Notes: generated by a model not told the origin, from the letters alone. Shown: positions 12,946 through 25,379, numbered from the stretch's first letter. The stretch: DNA of 64,000 nt from Pogonophryne albipinna (GCA_028583405.1 CM053250.1:40660230-40724229), one strand, 5' to 3'. Program-made: numbers and translations.

Positions 12946-13668
12946 GTAAGACTGTCTGTCAAAGCAAACGCTGCTCATCTGCTGCCCTGGAGCGATGTCC
13001 TCAGATATTAGGGGTGTAACGGTTCACAAACATTTCGGTTCGGTACGTACCTCGGTTTTTAGGTCACGGTTCGGTTCGGTACGTTTTCGGTACAGCAGAA
13101 AAAATTATCACAAAACATAACATATTTTTTTTTAAATTAAACTGTGAATAATATATCACTCAAATAAATACAAAATATAATATAATAAACATTAAGGTGC
13201 AGCATTTCGATGAACTAAAATAATCTGTATTTGAACTTTACTGTACTAGTACTCACAAAACATAAACTATTAGTTATGGGTTTTTAATTATTATTAAACT
13301 ATGAATATTCACTCAAATAAATATAAAATATAATAAAATAAACATTAAGGTGCAGCTTTTCGATGAACTGAAATAATCTGTATTTGTACTGTACTAGTAC
13401 CTAAGCAGCCAGTTTGACATTAGGACTTGCTTGTCATTGTATTTTCATGTTTCTTTTAAAGAAAGATGAACTTGTCCACATTGCTTGCCGAAAGGGCAGA
13501 TCTGCTGACACTAACCATGTCTCCTGCTGTGGAGAACACCCTCTCTAGGGACAGAGGTAGCAGATACAGCCTGGTAGCGCTTTGCTAACATGGCAACATA
13601 AGGATACTTGGCGTTTGTAATAGCTTTGGCTCGGTCTGAACTCTCTGCGAGTGGTGGAGGCTTAAATG

Positions 13669-13914
13669 CTAGCGGGAGTTGGGTTTGCACTTCAGTCTTT
13701 TGGTACCGGTGATATTCACGTTCGGGTGATGCCTTTTCAAATGAGTGTGCAAGTTTGATGTATTGCCAGCCGCGTAACCAATTTCAGCTTTGGTTCGGTC
13801 CACCTGTCTTTGTCCGTCATCCTTGTACGTAACTGCGAAACCAAAATGTTCCCAAACCGGAGACTTCAATGATGCTGGAGGATTTTCGAGCTCAACTTTA
13901 TCTGCGTTCGCCAT
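13669..13914 (-). pseudogene. BED zinc-finger remnant of the short hAT
   Basis: 81 codons start MANADKVELENPPASLKS and read WEHFGFAVTYKDDGQ, then YAAGNTSNLHTHLKRHHP. This is the N-terminal BED DNA-binding finger of a ZBED/hAT transposase. The stretch holding the zinc cysteines, present in the sister copy at 49512-49943, is missing here, so the finger cannot fold normally. Downstream the frame is lost but the same internal deletion as in the sister copy is recognisable. Confidence 0.8.
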
Positions 13915-14195
13915 TTCGACAGTTCCTCAAATTACTGACTACATTTGAACGCATCCCTCTGACCAGCTCGTCCAATGAAATGACTTGCTCGCTCTATGAC
14001 GCGTTGAACACAATGGGAGCAAATTACTCTGAATGCTGCGACGCAGCACCTGAGATTACTTCCAAGAAGTTGTTCACGTTCTCAATTTTTTACGTTTAAC
14101 GTTATATTCGTTCGGTACACTTCGGTACACACGTGTACCGAACCGAAGGGCCCGTACCGAATAATCTCGGTACGGGTACGTGTACCGTTACACCC

Positions 14196-14774
14196 TGTTA
14201 TCCGTGTTGGTTATTCTCGCCTCCAGGAGAGAAGCTTAAAAGGAGACTAAATGGAGTCTCTGAGATGGTGTCAAATTGGTATTTTAATTAAAAAGAAAGG
14301 CGCGGTAATGTTACAAGCAGAATATTGTTCGAGAGGAGAGAAAGGCTGCAGCTTCCTCTCCCTGGTGTTCGCCGTGCAGAAGAGAGCTCACAAGCATTCG
14401 TCCTTCCCGCTTGCTGGCTGTTTGCTCCTCCTCTCTGTGAGCTGTAGTGACGTAGGGGACTTCCCCCCTCGTTCTCCTGTGTCCGATATCGCGTTAAACA
14501 GATGATTTCGACATTTTACATTCATTGCTTACTTCCACATGCATTTTCTCCTCCTTATCTCTTTCATAACTTTATATGTAATACATGTTAACGGCGTCAA
14601 TAGCCACTTTAATGATACTAATGGACGGTAGTCCCGGATGTCGTCATGAAGGATTTTCAGAATAAAAGCTTGGTACTGAGAACTTCCGGTTTTTTTCCAG
14701 AATAAAATAGCATTTAAACTGACCGTATGTTTAAGCTACATTATGCTATTAAACATTGATTTTAATTTCTAACA
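14196..14774 (-). repeat. 3' LTR of the retrovirus (left copy in the window)
   Basis: TGTTATCC to TTTCTAACA, with TG...CA ends on either strand. It differs from the 23390 copy at one T/C near 14282, in a short cluster near 14363-14370, and by one base in a T-run near 14695. Confidence 0.9.
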
Positions 14775-14790
14775 GTCCCTCCTTACACAC
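14775..14790 (-). promoter_or_regulatory. Polypurine tract
   Basis: On the minus strand GTAAGGAGGGAC lies directly against the 3' LTR. That is where the plus-strand primer of a retroelement is expected, and it fixes the element's orientation. Confidence 0.65.
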
Positions 14791-17700
14791 CTAAAGGTGT
14801 GTATAATACTGAAATCAATGAGTTCTTCATCTGAACTCTACATAGTACATAACTCATATCAAAAACATACAATAAAATGGAATGTTTCGAATAGCCTCAA
14901 CTTTACAAAAATACTTTGACTGTTCAAACATAAAAGCTTTCCCTTGTGCATAACTTCTAGTGTTAACATTCAATATGGTTCTTCAAAATAGCAGCAATGG
15001 CTTGGTATCAGAACATTTCTTCCTCCCTCCTTTCACAGAAACCGTTCTCATACCACGCTCAGTGTTAAGGCACTTGTTTTTACAAAGTGAAAAGAAACAA
15101 CTATTCATTACTATTCATTATTATTCATAAATTACTATTCATTAAAATAGTAATGATTCTAAAATGCATGAAATCGATCATATAGAACCGTGAAAAATAA
15201 TAAAAATGAAATAAATTATCTTGGACCAGTGTTATGTAATAATAAAAATAAAAATACACTATCTTGGAATAGTATAAGTAAATTGAAATGGATTCACGCT
15301 ATTTTAGCATTTTATTTTGCTCACTTCTTCACATGATTTCATTTAAAGAATCACATCGGCTGGACATTCATTGAACAATCTCATCTCTGAACATCCATAT
15401 CATTTAAACTCATTCAAACTAACTCATCATTTTCATCAACATCTGTATATGGGGGTGGATCGTCCTGTTCTACTAGCACTGGAAACTGTCTCCTCATGAG
15501 AAATTTACCCTCCCTCCTTTCATACCATTTAAGGTATGAAAGTAATATGTTCTCAAGAAGAGGCCTTTGTGATCAATCGGTATTTTAGGACATGGAATTA
15601 ATGCAACATCTAGGCCTCCCCTGGGCGCCCCTATGCTATCCTTGTACCCTGGAGCCTAAACTCCCCCTGGGACTGGTCTCTTAGCCCTACTGGCTTTGGG
15701 GTGTTTAAAAACATCCCTGGCTGTGCTAGTGCACAGGTCCCAGCCCAATCCTGTGGCAAGACTGAGTACAAGGTTTTAGTTCCATGATACCACCAAACAT
15801 CTACTCTGGGGTACGGCACTTTAGACAGTCATTTCTGGGAGAAGATTTTGGTCAATTACAACAGTTGTAGAATTTCATCACTTAAAAGTTCCTACTTGGT
15901 GGCTTTGGGTGGTCTGTTCTAATACAGTGATAAAGTCCCTGAAATGGTGTGAAAACCGGTGTAATATCAATAACGCATTACACTAATTTATTTTCAATTC
16001 TGGTCTACTTAAATAACTATGCTGAGCCCTTTTAACAGTGTGTGGAAGCTTGGGTGCCCGAGCATGTGATAATTACTCCCTCCTTTAACAAGGACTTTAA
16101 AAACAGAAGTCATTTCATTAATGGTTTGTAGTTCAATTCAGGAATTTTCACTCTTGGCAGATATGTTTCTCCTTTTAAATAACATCTCTAAATGTCAGGT
16201 CATCTGGCTAAATGGACGAGCATTAGGAGGTGGTGGCACTTGTCTTTTAAAACTCCTACTCTGGTGCTGTGCGCTCCCTCTGAAGCTGCAAGTAAGATTT
16301 AAAACATCTGCAGGGTGGGTTGAGCGACCCCTTCTCCCTGAACGATATTGGTTGTCGAAAATATGCACCATTAAAATGAGAGATCCAAGGCCCCGCATGT
16401 ATTACTCCCAATTATACTAGTTTTTCAAAATTAAAATTTTCAATCGCTCTTTGCCTAGTGTCTTTTTAAAACTCTACATCTTGGACGACAATCAAATGTT
16501 TCCACTTTAACAGTTCTCCTGAGGTAATAACCATGCTAGATTGGAATACTTTCTTTGGCCTGGTTCTAGCTCTACCTTTAACATTTTCCATTCAAATAAA
16601 GATTTGCCTGCTATCTATATTGTAACAAATTAAATCTTCCCCAAATTCTCACATGAATAAGAATCTCTATAAGAATAATTTGTTTATATGATGAAAAGAT
16701 TGAATAATATGTTCTACCCTCAGTGTGTTTTTAGGATTATTTTCTAATAAGTGTGTTTATGTGTAAACTCACTCACTCCCGTGTTCCTTCTCTCCCCTCT
16801 GGTTGTCAAACCACGACCCCCTCACGTTCTGCTGGACCACGCCAACTCCTCCGGTTCTGTCCTCTCCTCAGTCCATCCGCTCTTGGATCCTCCCGCTGTA
16901 ACTCTTTTCAGTGGCCCAACTGCTTTGCATTTCATCTCCTCCTTTTCAGTCTCTATGCTGTTGCATGGAGGGCGTATTCCGCTCTCATGTCCCACACTCT
17001 GCTCTTGTGCCAAATCTCGTGGCTCAGGCTGGAACTTCATGTCCTGTAATGGGACCGATGAGAGTTTGCCTCTTTGTCAGCATGCTGGTTTGGTTCTGGA
17101 TGCCTCAGGTGGAGATGGTTCTGGATGCCTCAGGTGGAGATTGGTTCAGCTCGGGTTCTCTGTCTTTTCGATGGAGGAGGAGGAGTCTCCTGTGGTGAGG
17201 TCATTTGTCTGAAGATGGGGTCGTAGCGTTCTGACAGGCAGAGAGAGAGAGAGAGAGATCTCGGGACGCATTACCTATAGCTAATTCTAACACACTGAGG
17301 TAAAATATATCCAATCCTTTCCACGCTATTTTCCTAATCTTACTATCTGTCTTAGATGTTAAATGTCATCTAAACCCAATTAATGTCTACTAATGGTTGT
17401 GCCATATCCCTAAACATTGTTTCCACCCACTGTAACATGGCTACTCCAAATAACTCTTTCAGGAAACCATTTTCTTCTATAAATTAAAAATACCTACATG
17501 TTTCAAGCACCACATATTTCACACACTATAAAAGAACGTCCCCCATATTTTCTCCATCACTTTAAATCTCACTGTTATTTAGAACATAAGTAACTTCTGT
17601 GACTGGACATATCTGCAATGTCGCCACAATCTGCTGGGGAATTTTGTTCATAGAGTTTGTACGTACAAAGCTGTACTTGTGGGTTAGTAGCCTGTTTCCT

Positions 17701-17866
17701 ACTGTAATCATTTTCAATAATTTTGCTCAGGTCACCAGTCGGTTGTCCATAAACTTAACAGGGGGTGTTTCTGGTACAGACTAAAACATGGATCCAGTGT
17801 ATTTGGAGATTCCCCTAATCTGTAAATCCCCATCACTGATTATCCCGATCACTTAAACCCATCTCA
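14791..17866 (-). pseudogene. Decayed env region of the retrovirus
   Basis: At 15819-15631 a 62-codon frame includes VDVWWYHGTKTLYSVL and TGTCALAQ, which look like an ERV surface glycoprotein. At about 15500-15420 a frame with DDPPPYTDVDE resembles a cytoplasmic tail with a PPxY motif. The rest is out of frame. A GC-richer stretch at 16740-17240 carries a 153-codon plus-strand ORF of unknown origin. No complete envelope protein could be made. Confidence 0.5.
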
Positions 17867-18169
17867 TCATTTGATACAAGAACTGCATATATGGGGGTGA
17901 ATCATCTTGATTGTAACCGCCTCACCTTTGGGAACGAGTATTTCTAACTCCTCCTCTTGTTGCTCAGCTGATCTTTTGGCTCTGGGGATAAGTGAAAGTC
18001 TCTGAAACACAGCTGGAGTTTTGTTAGTGATGTGGGCATTATCTATGAGTGGACTAATGGATCCATGTCTTACTTGATATTGTACTCCCCATCCAACCAG
18101 AAAAGTGCCAAGTGTAATGAGCACAATCAACAATGCTATTCTGACTCTTATCCCTAGGGGACCCCACAA
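17867..18169 (-). pseudogene. Probable env N-terminal remnant
   Basis: 100 codons. A basic start is followed by the hydrophobic segment ALLIVLITLGTFLVGWGV, then a polar part with RAKRS and an acidic stretch. It lies directly after the integrase remnant, where env begins in retroviruses. The assignment rests on position and the membrane segment only. Confidence 0.4.
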
Positions 18170-18539
18170 TTAGTTTGGCTTTGTTCTTGACATCATCTCT
18201 ATTTTATCCCTGGTTGTGTCAGTTACAGAATTTAAATAATGAGTACTATAATAACGTATAACAAAAATTGGACTCTTTTTCAGATGTAAAACAAAAAATA
18301 GGTTTTCACTTTAGTGTACAATCTATAAAAATCTATAGACAATTCGTCTTTTGAGCTGTTTCTATCTTTATCTTATTTATATTTATTGTTTTGTTCCAGC
18401 TCTGCCAAATCAGTCCTAACTCCCAATAATGTTCTGGAAGTTGCCAGTGAAGGGTGACAATGTGTGAGGTGGTGTCAATTTGCTCCTTTTTCTTTACCGT
18501 TAAACCGGAGCGCGTGTGAAGTTCATTACAACTTCTCAC

Positions 18540-18710
18540 TGTTCCGTCCACCGGGGATCAGCTCACTGTCTTTTGTGAACTTTCACCCTCACCCAATCAC
18601 CTGGCCGAACAGGAGTCTCTTCTGGTGTCTCGTCTGGTATCTCTGTAGCTTTCCTAGCCTGTGTAGACAAAACTTGGATAATATTACTCAGAGTTCTGAC
18701 ATATTCATTA
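18540..18710 (-). pseudogene. Integrase C-terminal remnant (pol)
   Basis: The minus-strand frame reads YVRTLSNIIQVLSTQ and then RPGDWVRVKVHKR before a stop at about 18563, with DPRW just beyond. This resembles the C-terminal SH3-like part of retroviral integrase. It is the only pol segment recognised. Confidence 0.65.
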
Positions 18711-20253
18711 CTTTTATTCGTCTAATATCTAAAACTGGACCACTCCCTCCTTGGAGAAGGCCCAAGCTTTGGCATACCTCTTGTTGTTATGAGACCTATT
18801 GTTAACTACATGTTATTATTTATGAACTACAACGTCACTGAAATCAACATATCTGTATAATCATGACACTCCCTCCTTTGAGCATAACATGCTCAATTAA
18901 TATTGCAATGATTACCCTATTCTGAACAGGACATGTAAAACCCCTAACGTTGCATTAAATAAATATAACTTCTCCGTGTACCCATAAGGCGTACACAAAA
19001 TATCGTGTGATGTATGGTTTTCTGATGGTATAAAAACATTTAAACTAAAATCTGCCATTAACACAACAAATTGTTTACTTGTTTCAATAATGGCTTTTGT
19101 CCTGGTGTTATGCATCATTGCTGTGAAAAACAATACCCCTGGTGTCGCTAATGCGTCTCAATAATTCTAGGATTAGAGGATTGTTTGATACTGCTGAACA
19201 AAGATATGATAAAATAATATTTCTCTAAACTAGACGGAAAATACGAACTATTCTCACAGAGGGTGACATGTATGGAGGGCTGGTGCCCCTCACTCAAAAT
19301 GAGATATTGCCTTACGCACTACATTATAAATCAGTAAAGTTACTCAAGAATAAATAAATAAAAACTGATTCTTGAAACTGTTGTAAAAACCCTACAACTT
19401 TGTCATCCAAGCTCTCAATCAGTGTTATGTTATTTAATCTGCAGCTCATTGCCTTAAAACAGATACTTCAGACTGATTATAAAATGTTGTTTATGAGAAA
19501 AATGTAATCTGACTCCATAAATCACAGAATTGTTTGACTAAAAAACTACACTTCCACTAACAATAAATGAAGTTCCCCTTTAAACACAGCCCCGGTCTTC
19601 TGACGGGGTCTATCTATGTACTGGCTGGAAAATGTTGGGCCAGTCTCTGTCACTCCTTCACTGTTCTCCCGCTAACAGTCACTCTCTAGTTCTGCTGGGT
19701 TCTTGTTGACTTCTTCACTGGTTTGAGACAAGCGACCCTATCGGACACCTCCCTTTGTAGCCAGACTTCACCACAGCAGAATCGAGTTTCTGTTTTCAGG
19801 TCTCAACAGCTCCACGTCAGGTGTATCGCCGCCCCTTGAACTGCAGTCGGTGTAAACAGGAGGACTTGGTAAGGATCCTCCGTCTTGGGCGAGTACTAGG
19901 TTTCCGTCTTCATATTTTGGGTGGAAACCCATCGTCTTGACCTCACTAGCTGTGTGGACACAATAGTTTTCTGTGTAGGGGAACAACATCACTCGTAATC
20001 TCTTTCCTTCTCATAATTACAAAAATAGTCTGCTAAATGTTCTATTCTGTGGATGCTTTATGTGTAAATGCAATATGCTACTCTCAATTTTGTTTTACAT
20101 TAAACATTAAACCTCTCCCTCCTGTGGTGACAGATATGGCTCAATGTAGCTGGATTTCAAAATACCCTTGTGCTGAAGATGCATCACCTGGTGGTCTGAC
20201 CCTCTAAGCTTCCTCATTGTTGTGGTTGATACAGGGCGTCAGTGGCATTTGGG
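18711..20253 (-). other. Retroviral interior without recognisable pol
   Basis: This is where protease, reverse transcriptase and RNase H should lie. It has only short ORFs, the longest 74 codons at 19992-19768, with no polymerase motif. A large deletion of pol is the simplest reading. Confidence 0.55.
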
Positions 20254-21307
20254 TCATGTTTGGCACCCCTGTTTGTCTTTGACATCTCTGGGACCCCCTG
20301 CCTCCGTTGTCATCATGGAAACCTCCCCTGGTTTTCTGCATGGAGGGCCATTGTTTGGTGCAATGTTCTGCGGACACTCTCTGGACCAATGTGTCAGCTG
20401 ACTACATTTGTAGCAGCCTTCATCTGTTCTTCGTCTTGATCGTGGCTCTCCTCTCCATTGTCCCTTTTGTTGATGCTGTATGGGAGTGTATGCCTGTGCT
20501 TGCGGCTGTACTTGGACAGGAGCATACACAGGTGGTTGCTGTACTTGGGGATAATACTGCTGCGTCTGGGGCTGCTGAAATTGTGTAGGATCACATTCTA
20601 GTGCTTGTGGTGGGTTTTGCATTTGTTGATGCGGACACTCTCTGGACCAATGGTCCAGCTGACCGCATATGTAACATCCCACCTTCCGGAAACCCCTTCC
20701 TCTGCTTTTTCCTCGAAATCCCCCTCTGCCTCCTTGTTGGTTCTGCATCTGATTTTCTGGCACTATCTGAGATTTAACTGTTTGAGGTGTCTGCCCTGCA
20801 TTCTCTGGTTCTTCCTGAGCTTGAATTGTTGGAGGTGTCTGCCCTGCCTTCTCTGGAAGTTTCCCCTCCCTTCTCCTTGTCTTGTTCCTACAAGCTACGG
20901 TGTCTTTTGTTTTTTCTGCCTATGTCTTCCCTCACTGGCAGGTCTGCTACTCGGACCACATTTATGCTGTGTGCCAATAGGCTGGCATATTCCAGATGGA
21001 GTATCAGACTTGTAACTCTTATATATCTTTCTTCAGCTTCCCTCCATATACTTAGCTGTTGTAGGCATTGTTCGTGCTCATAGTCGAGTACTGCTCTTCT
21101 ATGGGCTTTTGCTGGTCCAGGTTGATCATCTGCTGGAATCAGTCCTCTTGTTTGCCACTGTTCCAACAGTTTCTCTATTTGGTTCCATGTCTTCTGTCTT
21201 TTAATTGGAAAGGTTAAAGCATCTGATCTGATTTTTACCCTTGCCTTGATATCTGCAGTTGAGCCTGGCTCTGCGTCTGGTCTCAACTTAGTTTCTTTCG
21301 GTGACAT
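20254..21307 (-). pseudogene. gag remnant with two zinc knuckles
   Basis: The N-terminal frame (21307-20888, 139 codons) starts MSPKETKLRPDAEPG and looks helical (WNQIEKLLEQWQTRG, YEHEQCLQQLSIW). A second frame (20763-20254) is Gln/Pro-rich and contains two Cys-x2-Cys-x4-His-x4-Cys knuckles, CYICGQLDHWSREC and CYKCSQLTHWSREC. These are the nucleic-acid-binding motifs of a nucleocapsid. The two frames are joined by a one-base shift at an A-run near 20905, so a single Gag is not made as the sequence stands. Confidence 0.8.
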
Positions 21308-23367
21308 GCTCTCTTCCTATTCGAATGAATATTATTAAGTTATCAAAGATTGAAACACTAATCCTCCGACTAGCACCATCGTTCCTGATAAAAAATATCC
21401 TATGTCATCCGAACTTAACTTTAAATCTGTTTTTTTTTTTTTAAGTTTTTCTTTTTTTTTAAAGTTATAGTTTTTTTATTTTTTATTATGATTTAAGTTT
21501 TTTTTGTAAAATATTAATAAAGTAAATTAAAAGATAAAAATTATGCAAATTTTAAAATCTAAAATGTTAAAATAAAAATTGTACAGTTATGGTTTTGACT
21601 TTTGAAATATGAAAATAGAAATCGGGTGAAAATCTAAATCCAGCGTGTACAGTGCATACCGACGTGTATGGAATTATGCAAATGCCATAATTTGTGTTGC
21701 TTCAATACATTTGTTTGCTTTTTTGAAAAAGTATTATGTAAAGTTTCTTATCTTATAATTAGAAACCACTTGCAATCCTATCTCGGCGATGAAGCATGTG
21801 TTTATTTATAACACTTAAAATTAAACTTCAAAATGCTATTGAGTGTTTCCTCTATGTAATAATTCTGTACTACCAGCAGAGTGCGCAATTGTAATTTCCA
21901 GCTTAATCCACTAGGGATTACTGTTGCAAAACTAACCTCTATTTAAGAAGAAGTAGCTTATTTTCCTTAAAAATATCTCTAAAATGGGAAGAAAATTACA
22001 ATATGGTTAAACAATACAGCACAAAACCGCCAAAACACATGTGCAAACAGGAATACTTCAAAAATCAGACTATACACTGTTGCCTGGTTAAATACTTCAA
22101 AACTCCGTTTGGAGTTTTAGAACATACAACAATCCTTCCCTTCAATATCCAAAACCTGATTTAGCCTTCTAGTTACAACTGTGACAAGAAGTATGATTCG
22201 TTCTTCACAAGATGGAGGTCAGGAAAATGCCTCATTGGAGTGAAACCAGCTGCATAAGAACAAACAAAGGAGTGCTTTGAATTTGCATTTCACGAAATGG
22301 CGATTGCCCCTTGGCTGTTTGTCAATATGTGGTGAAAACAAGATGGCAACTGTTTTTCCAAAACCCCAACCTGAAGAACAAAGGAATTTGAAAATACACC
22401 ACTTGGCTTTCACAGGGGGGTTTTGAATAATGACTGGTTGATCTTTACTGTAGCATAAGGAGTCACTGGTGAGATATGTTGTAATCTAGAGCGTACAACG
22501 CAACCCAACACCGTTAGTTTAAAATTATAACACTTCTATGTATTTTACAATTAAAAATGGGCCTTAAACCCTTTACGTTATAGGCCTTAAACCCTTTTAC
22601 GTAATATTTGACTTAGAGTCACTATGTTTTATCCGTTTCTATTAAGACACGCTATAATGGGACAAAATAAGACGCTAATCAAACACAATCAGGAGAATAT
22701 CGTCTACCTGACGCACGAATGCCGCACTTCTCTTCGTAATCCACTCGCAATGTCTGGTTGTAAATAGAACAGATAAACACTGATAAAGCCTTAAACTTTA
22801 CTCAGGCCTATTACAAGGACTTTTTTAGAACAGACTTCAACTGCTGCTAGACAAACACTCACTTCAATTTCCTCAGCCTTAAACTGACTCGCGATGTCTC
22901 TCTTATTCTAACAGCCTTCAACTGTTTAATGACCTTAAATCATTTACGTTATAGGCCTTAAACCTAAAAGCGTAAGAAGAGACACCTCCTTGATAGTATG
23001 AGAAGTATGATCAGACTTAAACCGAGTACACACACAATAATATAAAACACACAAATTAATATCATGCAGGGTTAAATGCAAGGAAAAGAAGAAATTTGAA
23101 CTCACCCTGCTTGTGACAAAGCAACGCCACGTGGTATAGAATTCTTATTGTTATAAATTTGGTTGTTTTAACATTAATTGTCCAGCTATTTTGAGGAACC
23201 GGAAGCAGCCGTCCAACACACAGTCCTAAGATTGTCCTGAATAAACTATTGAAGAATTTGACATAACAGGCTTCTTCTTACCGATGGTTTGAGCTCCCTG
23301 TGTGTCTGAACGGGTTGCTAGCGGCTCCGGACAACAGCCGGATGTCTAGTCTCTCTGGTCTAACGAA
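21308..23367 (-). other. Retroviral 5' leader
   Basis: About 2 kb of AT-rich sequence between the primer-binding site and gag. The phrase TAGGCCTTAAACC recurs (about 22580 and 22950), as does a short block near 22870-22920. No long ORF is present. A T-rich run lies at 21429-21500. Confidence 0.55.
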
Positions 23368-23386
23368 AATCACGTCAGGGTCACCA
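23368..23386 (-). promoter_or_regulatory. Primer-binding-like site
   Basis: On the minus strand TGGTGACCCTGACGTGAT begins a few bases inside the 5' LTR. Its TGG start pairs with a tRNA CCA end. I do not assign the tRNA. Confidence 0.6.
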
Positions 23387-23389
23387 AAT

Positions 23390-23967
23390 TGTTATCCGTG
23401 TTGGTTATTCTCGCCTCCAGGAGAGAAGCTTAAAAGGAGACTAAATGGAGTCTCTGAGATGGTGTCAAATTGGTACTTTAATTAAAAAGAAAGGCGCGGT
23501 AATGTTACAAGCAGAATATTGTTCGAGAGGAGAGAAAGGCTGCAGCTTCCTCTCCCTGTGTCTGGCCGTGCAGAAGAGAGCTCACAAGCATTCGTCCTTC
23601 CCGCTTGCTGGCTGTTTGCTCCTCCTCTCTGTGAGCTGTAGTGACGTAGGGGACTTCCCCCCTCGTTCTCCTGTGTCCGATATCGCGTTAAACAGATGAT
23701 TTCGACATTTTACATTCATTGCTTACTTCCACATGCATTTTCTCCTCCTTATCTCTTTCATAACTTTATATGTAATACATGTTAACGGCGTCAATAGCCA
23801 CTTTAATGATACTAATGGACGGTAGTCCCGGATGTCGTCATGAAGGATTTTCAGAATAAAAGCTTGGTACTGAGAACTTCCGGTTTTTTCCAGAATAAAA
23901 TAGCATTTAAACTGACCGTATGTTTAAGCTACATTATGCTATTAAACATTGATTTTAATTTCTAACA
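23390..23967 (-). repeat. 5' LTR of the retrovirus (right copy in the window)
   Basis: Near-identical partner of 14196-14774. It is followed by the ACCC duplication and the last bases of the host hAT element. Confidence 0.9.
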
Positions 23968-24144
23968 ACCCCTATCAGATATAAGTGCCCTTTACGTTGC
24001 TCTGGTTCTCTCTCCAGCTGCTGCCCGTGTCCTGGCGGGCAGCTCTCACTGTGGAGCAGCAGCAGTGGATCGGTCGGATGCTGTTCACCAGGGACCAGTG
24101 GGGGAGGCCGAGCCTCATCACTGACTTGAATCTGTGGTGGAACC

Positions 24145-25379
24145 AAGCGGCAAACTCTGGGGAAGAGCCGGGACGCCAATACGGAAATGCCACACACTGC
24201 AGTTCATATATTGGCCGATAGGCGATGGCTGCAGAAAGGAGCAATTTCCATAGACCCCCATGTTAAAATGCCCAATTTTACAGCAGAAAAAAACATGTTT
24301 CTACCCCTGGCTCCATACATTTTTATTATCGATATAGTTAGATTCCACCTTCATGATTATGGATCTGTGAGTGAATCGTTTTCTAACACGACCCTTTTAT
24401 TTATATTAGGTCTTAAAGTTTTTGGATAAATTAGGGCGTGGTCACTTTGATGGACACGTACATGCCTCACTGTCAGCTAACAGCAACTTGTCCACTTTGC
24501 TAGGCTACAACCATAGAGGCTACAACGTTAGTTAGTCATAGTACTGTACTTGACCCTTTAGCTTTAGCCGTGTTCGTGGTGATTGTGGGAATATTGTTAC
24601 AAATACCAGACAATTAAAATGTCGTGCTGTGCGCTTGAATGTACTAACAGAACTTCCAAGAAGTCTACTCTCAGCTTTTTTCGGTGAGTAAAATGATAAT
24701 ATTATGTTATGTTATTGTTAACCCCGTTAGCAGGTGTTTGTGTGCTTGTTAGCTTAGCTTGTTATGTAGCTTATTAGCCAGCTAAGGACGTAACCCTTTA
24801 TACATGTGTGTATATATATATACAGTTTAGTTTATGATTCAGCCTTCGGTAAGACTTTTATAGTCTATGGCTATGACGCCCATAATGCTAAACGGGAGCA
24901 AATGTTAATAGGGGACCCAATTATCCCAGTGGTGGCCGCCGGAGCTAACGGAGCCACAGGGGGCTAGCTCCAGCCGGCGTCCCGGAGCTAGCCCACTGCG
25001 GCTCCGTTAGGTCCGGGCGGTGGAGTCCGTCTTTTCTCAACGTGTGAATGACAAGCATTAAGAATAACAAAATATAGCTAATTCTCTTGCAGATTGTCTC
25101 ATTTGATTATGAATGTAACGTTTATATAGGGGAACTACACTGTTAGCAGTAACTTGGTATGCATGTATTTCATGTTAGCTTAGCTTCTTAGCCTGAGCTA
25201 GCTCTGTTTACTTCCAGTTCGGAGGCAGCAGGTCCCGCCTCGGCTCCGCCTCTTTGCCCTTATTTGGAGCAGGCGGGATTAGACTCTGACGTCACAGTCG
25301 AGCCGTTAGTGGCCGACTCCGCCTACTAAGGGCTTCACGGCAACTTCACACTACGTCCATTTATATATACAGTCTATGG
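24145..25379 (+). mobile_element. P-like (THAP) non-autonomous transposon
   Basis: A perfect 8-bp duplication, GTGGAACC (24137-24144 and 25380-25387), flanks the insert, as in P-type elements. The right end reads ATATATACAGTCTATGG. A THAP-type first exon (24619-24683) survives inside. GC-rich inverted arms lie at about 24936-24956 and 25001-25021. The bulk of the transposase is gone. It interrupts exon 3 of the surrounding gene. Confidence 0.8.
24619..24683 (+). pseudogene. First THAP exon of a P-like transposase
   Basis: ATG opens MSCCALECTNRTSKK, then STLSFFR, followed by the donor GTGAGT. The Cys-x4-Cys spacing and the LSFFR motif fit the start of a THAP zinc finger. The next exon with the rest of the finger was not found. 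Confidence 0.6.

Larger units (their letters stand above)
14196..23967 (-). mobile_element. Endogenous retrovirus, defective, minus strand
   Basis: Two LTRs (14196-14774 and 23390-23967) differ at only a handful of positions by eye, indicating a fairly recent insertion. ACCC is duplicated on both sides (14192-14195 and 23968-23971). On the minus strand the order is LTR, a primer-binding-like site, a leader of about 2 kb, gag (21307-20254), an integrase C-terminal remnant, env remnants, a purine tract, and LTR. Protease, reverse transcriptase and RNase H are not seen, and the space between gag and integrase is only about 1.5 kb. It is therefore a non-autonomous, internally deleted copy. Gammaretrovirus-like zinc knuckles and env remnants suggest an ERV rather than a simple Gypsy element. 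Confidence 0.85.
13009..23974 (-). mobile_element. Short hAT (BED-type) element, copy 1, carrying the retrovirus
   Basis: The left end is TAGGGGTGTAACGGTTCAC. The right end is CCGTTACACCCCTA once the retrovirus and its ACCC duplication are removed. A perfect 8-bp duplication, TCAGATAT, flanks it (13001-13008 and 23975-23982). Its own length is about 1.2 kb. The left part contains a tandem duplication (about 13130-13280 and 13295-13400), also present in the copy at 49072. It is non-autonomous, with only a deleted BED-transposase frame on the minus strand. Confidence 0.92.

Noticed and set aside
20895..20915. A AAA AAC heptamer in gag as a programmed -1 frameshift site
   Set aside because: The heptamer is in the right register, but a -1 slip reaches a stop four codons later. 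The second gag frame lies in the +1 frame, so a one-base change in the A-run is more likely.
14196..23967. Retrovirus read on the plus strand
   Set aside because: On the plus strand no primer-binding site or purine tract is in place. On the minus strand both are present and gag lies in the correct order.
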